Source: Acidimicrobiia bacterium
GTDB taxonomy: Bacteria > Actinomycetota > Acidimicrobiia > IMCC26256 > JACDBD01
DNA: 5,865 nt
NCBI GenBank assembly: GCA_031177445.1
Contig: JAPSGP010000211.1
Coordinates: 1 to 5,865, forward strand
Direction of reading: 5' to 3'
Below are positions 5,685 to 5,865 of the stretch, piece after piece. The stretch's first letter is position 1, and every line of letters begins with the position of its first letter. Made by a program: the position numbers and the translations under genes. The notes under the pieces were generated by a model, which saw only the letters and a program-made list of their open reading frames with translations, ran no database searches and was not told where the DNA came from.

Positions 5685-5834
5685 TCAACCCCGCTCTGCG
5701 GAAGACGTGTCGTCACGACGCTCGCGCCGACGCCAGACCGGTTGAAGATCGCCGCCGCCGCCGGAGATCCCGGGACGGCCGAGCAATGCCTCCACCGCGA
5801 CTCGTTCCTCGATCGCAGGCCGCTCGTACCGCAT
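5685..5834 (-). CDS. Putative RiPP precursor peptide, copy A
   Basis: A 49-residue peptide, first of the tandem triplet within the window. Leader-like MRYERPAIEERVAVEALLG is followed by RPGI, then SGGGGD (residues 24-29), LQPVWR (30-35, Val replacing the Ile of the other copies) and a strongly basic-then-acidic tail. The ATG at 5834 has the Shine-Dalgarno sequence CCGGAGGA at 5841-5848. The gene ends 16 bp before copy B begins. Its core-proximal part is closest to copy D (SGGGGD, one residue, QPxWR) even though D is on the other strand, which argues for one family rather than simple local duplication. The operon promoter and any further genes lie beyond the right edge of the window. Confidence 0.8.
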   Translation of the reverse strand: MRYERPAIEERVAVEALLGRPGISGGGGDLQPVWRRRERRDDTSSAERG

Positions 5835-5865
5835 CGGTGCTCCTCCGGACTTTGGCCACGCAAGG

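Larger units (their letters stand above)
5343..5834 (-). repeat. Tandem triplication of a precursor gene unit
   Basis: Three imperfect direct repeats, each made of a Shine-Dalgarno sequence and a short coding unit, begin at 5834, 5668 and 5492 (periods 166 and 176 bp). Similarity is highest in the first 40 or so bases of each gene and at the QP(I/V)WR codons, and drops in the segment after ALLG and in the tails. This fits duplication followed by divergence of core and tail while the leader is held constant. Confidence 0.75.

Noticed and set aside
5343..5834. CRISPR-like or other non-coding repeat array
   Set aside because: The period is about 170 bp, repeats are imperfect with changes at synonymous positions, and each unit has a Shine-Dalgarno sequence and an ORF.
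5513..5863. A 116-residue version of peptide B starting at 5863
   Set aside because: The upstream part is out-of-frame translation of copy A; the Shine-Dalgarno sequence and the alignment of all four copies place the start at 5668.

Overview
The window is about two-thirds G+C, with coding regions strongly biased to G/C at third codon positions. Gene content (a DUF2505-type protein, a short single-domain MetF, TANNNT-like -10 boxes, a tRNA with an encoded CCA end) suggests a high-GC actinobacterium. I cannot place it below phylum.

Left part (1-2965): ordinary housekeeping genes. A DUF2505/SRPBCC-like gene (minus) diverges from metF (methylenetetrahydrofolate reductase, plus). After metF come a tRNA-Ser(CGA) on the minus strand, a glyoxalase-like VOC protein on the plus strand, and convergent to it tadA (tRNA adenosine deaminase, minus).

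Right part (2979-5865): what looks like part of an undescribed or poorly described RiPP-type peptide biosynthesis locus. It holds four small genes for 47-51-residue peptides sharing the start MRYERPxIExR, a central SGxxGD block and a QP(I/V)WR motif, followed by variable charged tails. Three lie in tandem on the minus strand at the right edge, each with its own strong Shine-Dalgarno sequence. They are followed in the same direction by a JmjC/cupin-like Fe(II)/2-oxoglutarate oxygenase. The fourth peptide gene is on the plus strand, divergent from a stand-alone asparagine-synthetase-type ATP-pyrophosphatase that has no glutaminase domain; tadA lies 13 bp downstream of that enzyme. Two of the peptide genes (5343-5492 and 5685-5834) are easily missed because of their size.

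Working model (inference): the conserved leader with a Y-x-x-P-x-I motif, as in lasso-type leaders read by RRE domains, recruits the peptides. The asparagine-synthetase-like enzyme activates a carboxylate, most simply the invariant Asp of SGxxGD, and the JmjC enzyme hydroxylates a residue. The RRE protein, leader peptidase and transporter expected for such a pathway are not in this window; if they exist they should lie beyond the right edge, where the minus-strand operon must begin.
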